Made by a program: the position numbers and the translations under genes. A DNA stretch of 64,000 nt, taken from contig JAANDG010000238.1 in the NCBI GenBank assembly GCA_036852015.1, positions 67,001 through 131,000 of the forward strand. Reading direction: 5' to 3'. The notes below the pieces were generated by a model. It made no database searches, was not told where the DNA came from, and saw only the letters and a program-made list of their open reading frames with translations. Position 1 is the stretch's first letter. Each line of letters opens with the position of its first letter. The DNA is from Pelodera strongyloides (taxonomy: Eukaryota > Nematoda > Chromadorea > Rhabditida > Rhabditidae). Shown here piece after piece: positions 35,601 to 50,600 of this stretch.

Positions 35601-38600
35601 AACCAACCTTTCCTCCACCCTCACTCAAATTGGCAACCTTCGCTTCCTTTGTACGGTTCTTTTTGTCGGACTCCTTTACGTCAACCGTAATATTAGTTGG
35701 ATCGCGATGAATAATATTCACATTAGCTGAGCCGACATCCTTGAAGGAACTCCCGTGGTCAGTGGCCACGACGGTCAACTAAAGAAAATCAAAATCAATA
35801 ACGCGAGTATTTATATAAAGTTATCAGTATGTTTAGAAGAATCGATCGGATACTGTACTTCAAATTGGGTTTCGAGTTTCGAAGCACAGTATTCAGATTT
35901 CAGATCGTCAATGTAAGACCTAAGATGGACGTAATCTTCGCTGCTGCTTGGCAAACACAGCTAGGCACACCGATTGATTACCTTCATCAGAAAATATTAT
36001 TCATTAAAAAGTAAATTTCACCCTTGTCAAGTTCTTCTCCGTAAAAGTCGCATTCAAATTCGGCACAATCAATTCTCCAGAAACCGGATCGATGGTCACA
36101 AATGAAGTGGAGTTTAGGAGAGAATAGGTAATGCGTGCATTCTCTCCAGCGTCAACATCCGTGGCTTTGACCAGACCGATCCGCTTCTGAAAGATAAATA
36201 ACATGTTCATATTTAGTTCTAATAATCTAGAGTCAGGAAAAATACGCTCTTTGGTACAAACCCATTATCTAAAAAACAACAACCGATAGAGAATTAAATA
36301 AGTACAATTATCATCGTTATTAAATAATTGTTTATAGTTATTAAATAATTGTTCTTGAGGCACACGCATTGGTTTTATACTGTAATTTCAGAATTTCAGA
36401 ACTTACTTTGTCCCGATGCCAAATAAAAACAAATGTTTTATTTTCGAATATGGGTGGATTATCGTTGACATCGATTATATCGATCGATAAAGTGGTCTGC
36501 ACAGTCCAGAAACCGTCATCGACTTTTACTCGGATCCGGTAGGACTCATTCTGAATTAGTTTGTGTTTTGAATAAAATAAGCTGTTCATTAGACTCCGTC
36601 ACTGCGGCGCTGCGCATCCATGGTGCGGAGTGTAGCAGGCTTCCATTCTCGATGGCGAATGGATGGCGCACATTTCAGAGGGAACGTATCAAAAGTGCGG
36701 CGCGTTGCTTTTGCGCGGCGCCTACGCGAAGTCAAGACTGACCTTTTCCCGATCCAGTGTTCCATTCGTGTATACGACGCCGGTGAAAGGATGAATCCAG
36801 AAGGGAAATTCCGATTTGGTGCCATTTTTCCTATCAACTTCGTCAAAAGAATACGTGTGATTGGTCGGGCCATCGGCGTCCTGGAAAGAAAAATGAAATA
36901 TAGGTGCACACAGTGCAACGTTGTAATATTTTTCTTACTTACAGTTATGAACACGCCTAGTGACGTTGTTTTCCGATAATGCACAGTCCAAAAGGGTCTG
37001 ATGATATTTCTTTAATCATATTCACTTATCGATTGACATGGTGAGATGATCCGTACGGATTACGATAATTACGATAATTACGATAATTAGCATAATTATA
37101 AAATCGATATCTTACCTGTGACTCAATTCGCACGACTTCCGCCCCAACGGGAGTGTCCTCAGGAATCGCCGCATGGAAAAGTCGCGTAAATTTCGGTGGA
37201 TTGTCGTCTTCGTCTAGAATTTCCACCTGAACCGAGCAATATTAAATATTTTTTATTATTATATAAGAGAGATAACACCGCATACTCTCGTAAAGTGAAA
37301 ACAATCAACAATTTCGTAAGTTCGCTGAGTAGCAATTGTAGTTTTTTCTACGATTACATATGCGCATAATCACTTAGAAGCGTGACAGAATTTTACGTAC
37401 TTCTACTCGTATATACTGATCTTCTGCCAGTATATTGTGAAGTGCAAATTGCCAAATTCAAGAAAAGTATGTAAGGTAATAAAGTAATTTATCGATTAGT
37501 TTACCTCAACAACTGCCTGCGTGCTCAGTGGTGGCTTTCCTTGATCAGTGGCTTCGACCGACAAACGGTAGAAGGATATCTGGAAATAAGATGTAGTTAT
37601 CTCCCCCTTTCCTTTTCTCTCTCTTCTCTCTCTCTCTCTATCTGTCTCTCCCCTCTCTCTCTCGTTCTCATGCTCTCTCGCACCTGCTGTATTGACCAAT
37701 AAAATGTAATTCTATAAAAAATAAGCAACCTCTTCACTATCCAACTCCTGAACACTGCTCAATTCCCCTGTATTTTGGTCGATTTTAAATGAATTTCCAT
37801 CATTTTCGGAGATTATTCGATAAGAGAGGCGACTATTCTCCCCGCTGTCATCATCGTGTGCAGTCACATTTACAAGGGTTGTTGGGTCAGAATTCTCGTG
37901 GATTGACACTTTGTAAACGACCTGCAACGTCAAATAATTATTGAGTAACAATCTACATCACCACTGGCGGCTTGCGGGCCTGGAGCCTAAATAATTCATA
38001 CCTATCCACAATAAACATAAATAATAGTATGAAGCTATGATTCATAGAGATCTAAAAAAAAAAGAAATAATAAGTAACTCTCGTCAGCAAAATGGCCAAT
38101 AGTTTTGGTATTACAGTGACGTCTTACTATATCATTGTTAGACAATGTTAGAACTTAGAACGACATAATAACTTCTACAATGGTGAAAAATTCAAACGTC
38201 AATCCTCAACAAATCACCAAAAAATGGTACCTTTTCAAATTCTGGCGCACAGTCGTTGACGTCGTCCACAATTACCGTAATCACTTGAAATGTCATTAGA
38301 GGTGGCGAACCACTGTCAATTGCGGCAATTACCAAACGGTGAATGTCTTGCACTTCACGATCCAGGCCACCACTGAAATGACATAAATAAATATTAACAG
38401 TAACACGTAACACTTTTAATGTAAAATATATAAATTGAGACTTGCTCATCACTAGAATTGCTCGGGATCCGATAATTAACTATAGAAAATAGTCGCGCCA
38501 CGACAAATAAATGTGTGAAATCACTGTCTATATTAAATTAGGATTCTTTTACACCAAATGATTGTTCCGCCAGCAAGATTCAACCAAGAGGCTATAACTA

Positions 38601-41600
38601 CAAAATACTAATATATTCAAAATTCAAAACAACGCAAGACTTACTTTGTTCTCAATATTCCTGTTTGATCAATGGAGAATAGATCTTTTGCATTTCCAGC
38701 TTCAATCGAGTACTTGATTTTATCACTGGGAAAGCTCCGAGATGAGCTGGCCGAAAACCGGGCAACCTAAATATTGATTTATCGATTTTTTTCATTAGTA
38801 CCTTAGTTGACGGCTTCAGAACTGTATATAAATGATCTCTTTATTGATTCGTAAGAAGTTTATCAACAAATTTAACTAACGGGTTAGGAAAAGTGCAATG
38901 ATTTGTTTAATGTTTATTACAGCAATTGGTGACATGTCAATATAATTAAACCATCCCAATACCAATACCTCAGTTTTTATTTCAGAATGTCGAAAGATCG
39001 CGTTTTTACAAAACATAATAATCACAAACAGCATGGTAGGCGATTTACCAAGGAGAGTGAAAAATTAACATTTCGATGCTACCCAAATAATACAGTAACT
39101 GTGAATTCACAAAACCTTTCCGGAAAATCCTTCGGATAATTGTACAGTATCCTTCAGTAACGGAGCAAACTTTGGGAAGAGATCGGCCTTTTCAGTGTAA
39201 AAAGTGAAACTTGAGCTGGTATTCAAGTCATCGACATCAAATACAGATACAGTGACCGAGTAGTGCGGTTTAGCAGATAAAGCTGAAGAAAGATAACAAT
39301 AAAGCGAATTCTGGAACGCCTAACTTTTAGTTAAAGAGAAACAACGGCCGGTTTTTGAAACACATCGAGCAGACCAGCATTCTTATGCGGCTTATGCAAA
39401 TGAACGTAAATTAGAATAAAAATCGAGCTAAATTCGAGCAAATTTGCATAAATCTATAAGAAATCAGTTCTCCACGATGCGTTTCAAAATCCGACCGGTA
39501 TTTCGCTTTAAGATATGTCGCACAGCCACCATGCATAAGGTGCGTAAGATGCAGCCTACATGTGCGCAACAAGTAACCACGCAAATAAGCATTGCAATAA
39601 ATTAAATGTTGTATTCTCTAATTATAATGAATAGACTAGCGTAATTGTAGTTATTTAACAAGTATTAATGAGATAGTGGCTCACCACTCGTCGCGCGTAT
39701 AATTCCAAATTCATCGATAGTGAAGTAAGAAGCATCAGCACCAGAAATGTTATATCTCAACTTGCTGTTTTCGTCTGGGTCAAAACCGTCCACCGCGTAA
39801 ACGAGTTGTTCTAAAATGGATACTGATTACGTACTTCGGTAAATAATTACTGCACGGAACATTCTATTTCCAATTGTTTTACGTAAGTATTACCAAGTAT
39901 TGTTTTACGTATATATTATCTATAGGAGTCGTAAATGTTGAACCTGCTGTTTCTATAGACATTGGATGATATATTACGATCGAAAGTTGCCTATCTTTGT
40001 GCTTGTCATCTCGAGCTTTCACAACGTACTCACTTTTCTTAACATTTCCCGGCACAAAAATGTCAAAATTTTCGTTTCGAATCATCGGAGTGTTGTCGTT
40101 TTGATCGATGATTTTCACCAAAACATCCACGTCGGAGAACAACTTTTCGTATCTAAAGTAGTATTTTCGGATATTCCTAGATCGGGTAATCAATATTCGC
40201 TTAGCTTTATCGGCTATATGAGTTGTATATGAAATGAACATGCCAGAAGATATAGGTAGGATGTTTTGTTTATGTATATTTAAGTTCACAATTAGATACA
40301 TACACCAAAATGTACCGAAATGAAAAAAACTTTTCTAGTTATTACTGTACGCTTTCTGATTTCTGCATGCTCAGTTACCTTCCATTATCCTCTGCCCTCA
40401 CTGTGAATCGATATTTTGCTTTTTCCTCTCTATCGATTGGTTTGACTACCGTAATCACTCCAGTATTTCGATTGATTGAGAACGGAAGCATCGATCCGTC
40501 TAGTAGGTGGTACCTGGCGAATATTTATATATGCGGAAATAAGAAGGTATGAATACTCCTCTTGTGCTCGCTGTGAGGTTAGATACGTGCATTATTTTTC
40601 AGGCGTTAGTCATTTCATCCTCTCACAAGTGTACGCCTCGGAAAATTTAGTGTTTCTTTTGTTTTGGGTAGCCCAGAGCAGGCACGTGCCCCCACAAAGG
40701 TTCTGAGCTCTGAGTAGGTCTGTACCCCCACAATACCCAGCGGGAGCTCTTTAGCAGGAGTGAATTCATAAGGCCAGTAGGCCTCGACCAGTGGTAATTA
40801 TATTGGAGCTACTATTGTCGAATAGGTAAGCTTCATTATCGTTCTAACCTCACTACACCGTTGTCTTCAGCGTCCGCGTCCGTGGCCTTCACTCTGAGCA
40901 CTTCAGTTCCCAACTTTCCATTTTCCGTAACTTTTGCAATATAATAGGGTTGCTCAAAAATAGGAGTATTGTCGTTCAAGTCCAACACAGAAATAACCAC
41001 ATCCGAGGTGGAAGTTCGGCGTGGAAAACCAGAATCTGTAGCCTGAAAATATTGATTGATGAAAGTGCTCCAAGACGCCAAGACCCACCATATGCAATGT
41101 GTACCTCCAATCTAATGTTTTGCATAAGATACAGTAATCACTTAACATTTGATCAGTAGGCAGCACCGTGTAATGTAAGATGTAGGAACATGTATTAATT
41201 TACACATACCAATCCAATAAATGTAATTATATTCACCTGGATTCGAAGCATGTGTTCGTCCTGAACTTCTCGGTCCAATGATTGAAGTGCCAATAATTGC
41301 CCTGTGCTCGAATCAACAGCAAAAAGACTCATATTGCCCAGCACAATTGAGTAGGCAATTAGACCATTGTTGCCCTCGTCCCGGTCCTGTGCAACTGTGG
41401 CTCCGACAACCTGAAGACGACTCATAATGCATGCAATATAGGTTGTGCAAGAAAGCTTAGAAAGGCGGCTACAAATGTGTAAAATGATTATAAGCTGACT
41501 CTAACAATAATACTTTGTAGTTAGTTGTCAAGAACTCCGAGAAATGAATAAATCGAACTTTTAGCCCTATCATATTCATATAAGTACTTGTCGTCTAGAC

Positions 41601-44600
41601 CTAAACCTGCCCCTCGTAGCAATTATGGCATTGAACTAATATTAAACTAATTGCCTACCACTGGATACGGTCCGGCCAAATTCTCGGCCACGGAAAAGTG
41701 GACGGGAGATCCGTCAATGAAAGTTGGGTCCTCATCGTTTACGTCGACCACGTTGACAGTAACGTTGCTGGAAAAGGTAATATTACTTTAGACAACAAAT
41801 ATATGTGCACCAACTCTGCCAATTCATGATGCTAAAAAAAGACACATTTTTGCGTGAACACTCTCAATTTTGAATTCAAAGACATGGGTGCACAGTATCG
41901 CAAACGTGAATTGCATAATATCTTATCTTATGTTGTGATTCGCGTTTTGGCTAATGTAATAACCTTTGACCACGCATACTATAAGTTACAATATCAGAAA
42001 AGACGAAGAAAGTTAATGAATACGGAAAACTTGACATACATCTCGGTCGATTTTCCGCTTCTTCGATTTTTGGCCGACATTGTGAATGCATGTGACCGTT
42101 GCTCTTCATAATCCAAATAATTCTCAAGTGTCAAGATGCCTGTTCTTGGTGACACGGAAAAATATTCAGAAGACACGGTGCTGACACAACAATCCTAAAA
42201 AGATCAATAAATGGTTACATACTGAATGCTCTAAAAAAATTTTTTATCTAAAATTTGAGAATTTTAAACTAATTGTTAAAATCTCCTAATACATCTACTT
42301 CATTATTTTCTGGTCTCGCATCGTCTTCGTTCAAAGAGTTTGGAAAAGATACCGTTTCCATATTCTCAAATCCAATCTGGGTAACGGACGTTCCAATCTC
42401 CGCTGTTTCCAGTAATGAATAGTTCCCTTTCATCTGCACGAAAATAGGAGCATCATCATTTGTTAGGAGAATCTAAAAATAAGAATTTCAAATTATGTGC
42501 CGCAGGTCTACCGTAGTTAAGTTTAAGTTTATAAATATATCCATCTGCATCATTAACACATGAGATCATAGTTAATAAAGAAAATCCATAATCGACATCG
42601 ATACAGTATCGATAAATAACATATATTGTTCATATCGTATTTGTACGAGAGCTGTTGGACTTTTTGTCTATCAGTAATAACTTTTGTCATTTAATTTAAT
42701 TTAATTTGGTAGATCCGCACCTTTACAGTAATCTCTTGAAGATCAGAATTTGGTGGAAAACCGTAGTCAGACGCCACGACGGTGAAGTTAATTCGTGAAG
42801 TGGGCAGGTGGGACAATTCTCGTGAAACCTGAGCAGAGTATTTTAGAAATCACCGAATACAATCCCATGTAATTATGCTACAGTACAGTATCTTATGCGA
42901 TTATTCTAGCATAACGAGCTGTGAGCCACGAAGGCAAATTGCCTATTGTAGAACTGTCTCACTCGCCGAGGCAAACTATGAGACACAAATACTCAAAACC
43001 ATCGAAATATGGGGACATTTCAACCTTTTACAATGTCTAATTTAATTGATCATGCCAAAAATACCGATAGATATCCAAGAACCGGATCAATGGAAAAATA
43101 GGCAACGGGCAGAGTTTCTGGTAAAATTCTGAAATGAACATATTCAGACGTATTGTCGAATCAACTGTGGGCGTGTGTCACGTGTACTGTTTTCTGGCCA
43201 ACTATAGACTATGGTCACTTGGTGTGTTCCCACTATAATACAGTAATTATGCCCGTAATTTGCATAAGCGAATAATTAGCTTCTTCACCTAAACTGCACC
43301 CGTGCGTGAACTCCATCATCGGGGTCAGAGGCTGACACGGCTCCGAATACCGTACCAACTACGGTATTTTCTGGCACGATAAATGTGTTGGGGCTCTCAA
43401 ATTTTGGAGCATTGTCATTGACATCTTCCACATTGATGACAAGGTGGAACATCGCCTTGTTGACTTAAATATCAAATATTAGCTACCAAAGTTTAAAAGG
43501 ATTTTTACAAAAAAACCATCTATAACATGTGGGGCTGGAAAATTGTCTATTAGAATCGAACCGAGCTTTTGAATTTTGATTACAGGCTCACTACTTTACA
43601 CACCATTGTGAGTTATCTAGTCAGTATGTTGGTAAGTTATTTAAATAAATTATTTAAATATTATCTAACTATTCACCTCTAAACGGCGGTACATCATCCC
43701 GTACAGCAATCTTGAGACTATGTCTTTTCTGAAGTTCCCTGTCCAGTGAAGAAGTCAATAGAATCCGACCATTTTCGTCAACATGAAATTGCCCGAACTC
43801 GTTTCCAGATATGATTTCAAAGTTGTAGAGATTATCTGCAATAGTGACCTTTCCTATTGCCATACGCAATGATTCGTATAAATGGTAAAACCAAATGCAG
43901 AAATGATCAACGTAGCGTAGCGTGAGTTATTCGAAATTTATTTCTAACATACCGAAGTCCTGATCAGTCCAGTCAATTTTTGCTAGTTCCTTGCCAATTG
44001 CGATGTTTTCAGGAATAGAAACGCTAAAAAGAATAATCGTTTTACAAAAAATGCAATATATAACGTTCTGAAATAGGATCCATAAACGTGACGCGTTACC
44101 GAGCGAGTACTTTGATAGTTAAAACACAATAAACTACCGTAAAATTTGATAAAAATGTGTATGAATGTGTTGTGATCAAAGTGTGTTTTGGTAATAACTG
44201 AGTTTACTAATGAGGCTCACACCCCGTGGTATGAAAAATATAATACCACTTCTACAAAAAAACTTACATAACATGATCTTGATCCAAAACTGGAGCATTA
44301 TCATTTTCATCTTCAATAAACAACGTTGCGTTCTTTTCATACATTTTCCCGTTCTTTGAAGTAGCGCGAACACCGAATTTGTAGAACTTTTTCTAAAAAA
44401 ACTAATGTTTCAACGTCTATTAATAATTATAGGAAAACACACAACCTACTCAATTTGGTGAGATATAACATAGATATGTCTTTCATACAATTCCAGTACT
44501 TTACTATATACTATGTACGTAACGGAATTGGTTCAACTTTCAACTAAAAAAAGGTAAAATAATATTTATAAGTGTTACCACTTCTCTATCAAATGTAATC

Positions 44601-47600
44601 CGACTTCTCAGGATTCCAGTGTCCCTCTCAATCGATATGAATTCAACAGGACATAATAGGGTGTACAAAGCGTCTAAATAAAAAATAACAAGTTTAAGAG
44701 GTAGGGCCCACGGGTGTAAGTTTCCTGAATTTTCTAGCAGAAAGATGAGGATTTCAGAAACATTACTGCAATTTTTTTCAGATGTACCGCGCGAATAACT
44801 ACCGTAGTCAAGCATGGAAGTCAATCAATAACTGACAATCAATATTACCGAATAACTACCTTCAATGCCATTGACGAGGACCTGTCCCAATACAGTCTCC
44901 GCAGCCGAGTTTTCCATTATAAAATAATCCAAATATCCAACCGGGAATCCTACTTGTTCTGAAAAAAACCTATTTTGTGTACAATGGGTTTCCTTTTCAT
45001 GTTCTATATCTACTCATATATGTTGCCCTGAGCAGACTGATCTTACGTAAATTCATAAGATAAAACAACAAACCCGAGCGATTTCCAACTGTTTCCACGA
45101 CAACATATACGGTTGCAATTGCCGATATGTCATTTCGAGAGATTGTCACAGGAAACTTGTAGAAAGGAGTCTGAATTAATTTTGCAATCAATATGTAAAG
45201 AAATAATTTGACAATTACCAAAAGACATTCGGGAATTTATAGGACGGACGTTTATAAACAGAATCACAAGAAAAAATTCGAACAAAAAATTAACCTGGAG
45301 ATTTTCAATTGGCTTCGCCACAGTGATTTCCCCAGTTTTTGAGTTGACCAGAAATTCGCTATTTGAGGCGGTAAATGTAACGTCGCGATCCAAAAGGTAG
45401 CCTACCGAGGAGCCTAAAACATAAAAAATTAAATATATGCAATTTTTTGACAGTTCCACTGCGAAAAATAGAATACAAACATTGGAAGACTGATCTGCTT
45501 ACGTTTAAGAATGTTGAAAACTACCTTTGTTCGATGCCCCAGCATTTCCGCTTGCCTTCTTTACACATGTACCTTATGTCTCTTATTACCGTTTTTCTTA
45601 AAGTCAGGCCCATTTCAAATAACCCCTATTTTTGATGATTCCATCTGATTCTCCTTGTCAAATATAGGGGATGCAATATTTTCTAATTTTCAAGCGCAAA
45701 ATTCACGCAGTATTATCAATTTACCATGTCAGTGTTTCACCCCCTGCGCTACCTCTATGTGTGGATATTGTCATAACTGCGATAGATAGTTGGGTATTGG
45801 CCATGGTAAATAATAGTGTGTGGATTTTGCGCTTGAAAATTAGAAAAATATTGCATCCTACTATATTTAACATGGGAATCAGATGGAGTCATCAAAAATA
45901 GGGGTCATTTGAAATGGGGCTGACCTTAACTGTATTTATTGTCTTAATTATGTATGTTTGAGCGCACCTTGGTGGTGTAATAAATTATTATTATTATAAA
46001 AAAATTCAGCAAAATAAGAATTTCTAAAGCTGAAATAACAAATGTTCTAACAAGTGATAGTTTACTTTTGTTTCGAAGAATAATAAAATATCCGAATAAA
46101 AAACTGTGATTGGCATATATGAGTGTTGTGAAACGTACCGTTTTTGGCAGTTGAAGATATTACGAAAATGTAGTCATTTTGTACGGGGACCAGCACATTG
46201 CGGTTCAGATTTATGACCACCTAGATACAAATTTAAAACAAGAGTAAAATAAATAAAAATTAATATAAAGTAATTTTAACGTGAAAATCATAATAATTAT
46301 CGCAAGCTTGCATTTTCACGTGCACTAGAATTATCTAGCATGTTATGAAAAAATAATGTTCCTGTCTTTTATCTATTTATTTATTTATTAATTAAATATA
46401 TACCAAAAGGTGTGCAAAACCAACAGTCACCAAAAGGTGTCTTCTGTATCAATCTTTTAATCTTTATGTATTAAGCTCTTGTCTTTTTCCTTATTTTTTT
46501 GGATTATCTAGTAACTTTTCATTATCTGCATAAAGTTAAGCTGGTTGATGTTTTTTTAAGTTAAATAAAAAACACCTTTTGCTCACTGATCAGCTCTCCG
46601 GAAATGGAGGAAACAGTAAATTCAATGGAGTTTCCTTCAAATCTCTCTATTGATTTTACGATTTTCAATTCTCCAGTAAATCGATAGATATCGACGTAGA
46701 ATCCTTGTGCGGCCGATGTTACGAAATATTCAACTGGGTCAGACGAGTGAGAGTTGGCAGCCAACTAAACAACGAAATAATATTACTATGTTTTATCTTT
46801 TAAAAATAATATTCCTTTTTCACAGTTAGTATATGTATCATCATATTCGCCTTTATATAGTTTATATTAAGAGAAATCTACTGGATCTCGCGTTTATCCG
46901 TGAACGGTGCCTATGTTTTTTACTCTCCGAAAAGTTGAAACCATTTGGTAAGCAACTAATCAAAAAGATATTTCAGAACAAAAATCGTGACCTTTCCAAT
47001 AACTTGGCCAACTGGTGTGGATATGTTCAAATCATCAATGACCGTAACGTTTGCCAGATCTTTAGATGAAGTATCGTCCAAACGCCGGATGAGAACAATA
47101 GAGACCCGCGTAGACTTTTGCTCCGATCTGAAATAAACAAGTAAATAAATAAATATTCATTTAAATCTAACTTGTGCGTGGGCGGCCTTGGGCCTAACGA
47201 AATCCAAAAAAAACTGACAACGACAAATCGGACACTGTCACATCGAGTTCGTGAACACCGGATGACAATTCTGTCACAATAAGGAATCCATCTTGTTGGA
47301 CTGTGATGCCGGGAATCTGAAAATTATGATACGAATATGCTTTCTATTGTGGGTCTTGATCCAGCTACATGCCTGATGCTGAGCTAACTAAAAAGCTACA
47401 AACCAGAACTACTTGAAACAGAAACAGTGTCACGCAGTAAACCAGTCAATCTTTAAGTTGACATGCGACATCCGTCGATCACATATAAAACTTTCAAATT
47501 ATTATAAAAAATTTTTAGGGTGCACTACGGATTTAGCGACGTTTTATTGCGACGTTGTTCAGCTTAAAATCTCTGTAAAATGGGCATAGCACGTCTAAAG

Positions 47601-50600
47601 AAGTCACGGCCATAATTCAGCCTTCCCTTGTCAGATTGAATCTAATTGTACTGCACATTGTACAATAATGATTCAGCAAACAAAGACGGGAATGATTATC
47701 CAGAATTTGATGCGGCTTCCTACTGCACGTAAGTATTGCACAACACCCACGAAAGTTTATATCGCGAAAGTACGTTTCTGGACTTGTATTTATTAGTTCA
47801 TCTTCGGTGCCTCTTATTGAGATCTTGCGTCTTGCGTCATTGTGCAACATTACCAGGACCATACACATGAAAAACCTCACGGCCATACCCATACTCATCA
47901 CTCGCTTCCCCGGGGACATGTTCCCTGGGGAAAAATAGCATTTGAACGTGAGAATCACAGATCAAAAGACAGTATTTCCTCTTTGAAGATTTGGGTGCTA
48001 GTGTATCTGACCAGGTAAAATAAAACTTAGTTACCTCGTCAATGTGATACTTGAGCGTACCATTTTCTTCCTTATCAAGGTCAAGGCAATTTATCGGAAC
48101 TTTCGCGGGAACTGTCACAATTAAAAACGCTTTTTGACAATTGCACACTGGGTAGTTGTCGTTTACATCCAGGATATTTATCGTCAGTAGTTCGTAAACC
48201 GTCTGAAGTTGAATTTTTATATTTTACCGAAACAATTTATTCTAACAATCAACTATAACGAAGCGTATTGGCGTTTGACCCATCATTTTGAAAATGAACT
48301 AAAACATTAAAGACACTATCTGAAACATAGTGATACTTAGAGCAAGTAGAACTATATATCAAACATAGATCCAGTACTACTCATAGACTGGATATCAGTT
48401 ACAGCATTTATCTGACAGAGGACGAAAAACTACGGTAGACACATCTACATGGGGTTATGGTATTCCTATAAATCAGTCGACCTCACCTTCTTTCCCTCAA
48501 AATTCGCTTGAACATATAACTGATATTGTTGCGTGATTTCTCTATCAATACTCTCTTGTACGTAGAGCACTCCGTTCTGCAACGATAAATTGCATTATGT
48601 TTCAGGACCAACACTTAAAGGGTCAGGCCCATTTCAAATTACCCCTATTTTTGATGACTCCATCGGATTCTCCGTTTCAAATATAGTAGACTGAATTTTT
48701 TTCCAATTTTCAGTCGCAAAATTCACGCAGTACTCAGCAATTTACCATTGCCAGTCATACCCAACTATTTATCGCAGTTGTCACGCCCCTTCGCGCTAAT
48801 TGGGCAACATCGCAATTGCCACGCCCAATAGAGCATATTGCCCAATTAGCACGAAGGAGCGTGACAACTGCGATAAATAGTTGGGTATGACTGGCAATGG
48901 TAAATGCTGAATACTGCCTGAATTTTGCGACTGAAAATTGGAAAAAAATTCAGCCTACTATATTTGAAACGGAGAATCCGATGGAGTCATCAAAAATAGG
49001 GGTAATTTGAAATGGGCCTGACCCTTTAATAATGGACAGAGTTACTGTTTAGTTAGTAGTCAAAGCTCAGTTCAAATATTTCGGTTATATAATAGTATGT
49101 AACATTCATATTCATATATAATATAACAATTAAGTACTAAGGATACACATAAAGATAAAGATAAAGAGTACCGGGTTATATCAACCGAGTCCGCAGAAAC
49201 GGTGCACCTGGGTCCGGTTCATTTCTGAAGCCGGACGAACTGGTCTTTAAACTTCCCGGAGGCCAATTTTCTCGGGAAGCCGATTTATCTCCGCTGGTTT
49301 TATCCAACTACCAATTTTTACACCTTTGGTGGGGTGGAGGGGTTCCGGGCCCGGATCGAACGGACGGCCGGTGGCCTGGAGCAAGGCGCTTGCCATAGCG
49401 ATAGCCCCCGATACACATATAAAAGTCTTCAAGGAAATTCATACCTCAATTGTAAAGGCGTTTGTATTAGGCACAGAGAACAAAAGCTCAATTTCCGCGT
49501 TTTCGGGTACTGTCGTTATAGTGCCAAACGCGGTTCCTGGAGGCATATTTTCCGTGATGGAAAAGCTTGTCGAAGTTATTTTCATTTTGGTCTCGGAACG
49601 AAATACTACTGGTACCGTAATTGTTGTCGATGGAAGTCCTTGTCCTAAATAAATTAAACTAATTAAAGGGACGGGCTCATCAAAATAAACCCATATTTTG
49701 CATGTTTTTATAATTTGTATAAAGGGGGTTTATTATAATATATGTACACTAAATTTCGGCTAGAGTTTATCCCGGTGAAATTTTTCGGTGTCGATAAACT
49801 CAAAAGTATACCGTAGAAGACCAACAATGGCACCCTATTTCCTTACCGCGTGTCCCGGGGGAATGTGGTTATATGGACAGATAGTCTCCCGGGTCCCAAT
49901 CAGAGCGAGGTATCCTCGGGAGACGCGGTAAGGAAATAAGGGTGCAATTGTTGGTCTTCTACGGTATACTTTTGAGTTTATCGACATCGAAAAATTTCGC
50001 GGGATAAACTCTAGCCGAAATTTAGTGTACATATATTATAATAAACCCCCTTTATACAAATTATAAAAACATGCAAAATGTGGGTTTAGTTTGATGGGCC
50101 TGTCCCTTTAACGCAATTCGTGAAGCATTATAAGTTAGGCATTATTAAATTCTTATCCTTTGCTATACAGTATTTCCAGTGAGAGTTCCTATCTACGTGC
50201 ACACTCTCAGTTGAGCAGTTCCCGTAAAAAAAGGATTTGCTAGTGTGTATAATATTAATATACTATACGTATCATATTAATATATCATATTAATAATATA
50301 TACCATTAATATCTCTTGGTAATATTAATAATATCTACAATAATGTCCTATAAAAAACTTAATATTTCATTACACATAACTATCTGTATAATATATTTCT
50401 AATATCCAAAATAACTCACCAAATCTCTTCACAACCGACGCAGTAAACGATGACTTCATATTATTAGTTTTCTCATTATTCAACGCAGCTAGAATCACGT
50501 TCCCACGAGAGTCCACATGAAATTCCGGTGTGTTGCTCGCGATTTGCACTTGCTCATTTCCAGAAACGGCTCGTAAATGCCCGATAATTGAGCCAGCCCT

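Noticed and set aside
36589..36984. 131-codon minus-strand frame
   Set aside because: Wrong frame through cadherin exon 57; the alternative frame gives DADGPTNHTYSF..LDREK with proper splice sites.
49326..49652. Overlapping plus-strand frames of 104-108 codons
   Set aside because: Shadows of cadherin exon 26 and a tRNA-like GC-rich stretch; no splice context or motif.
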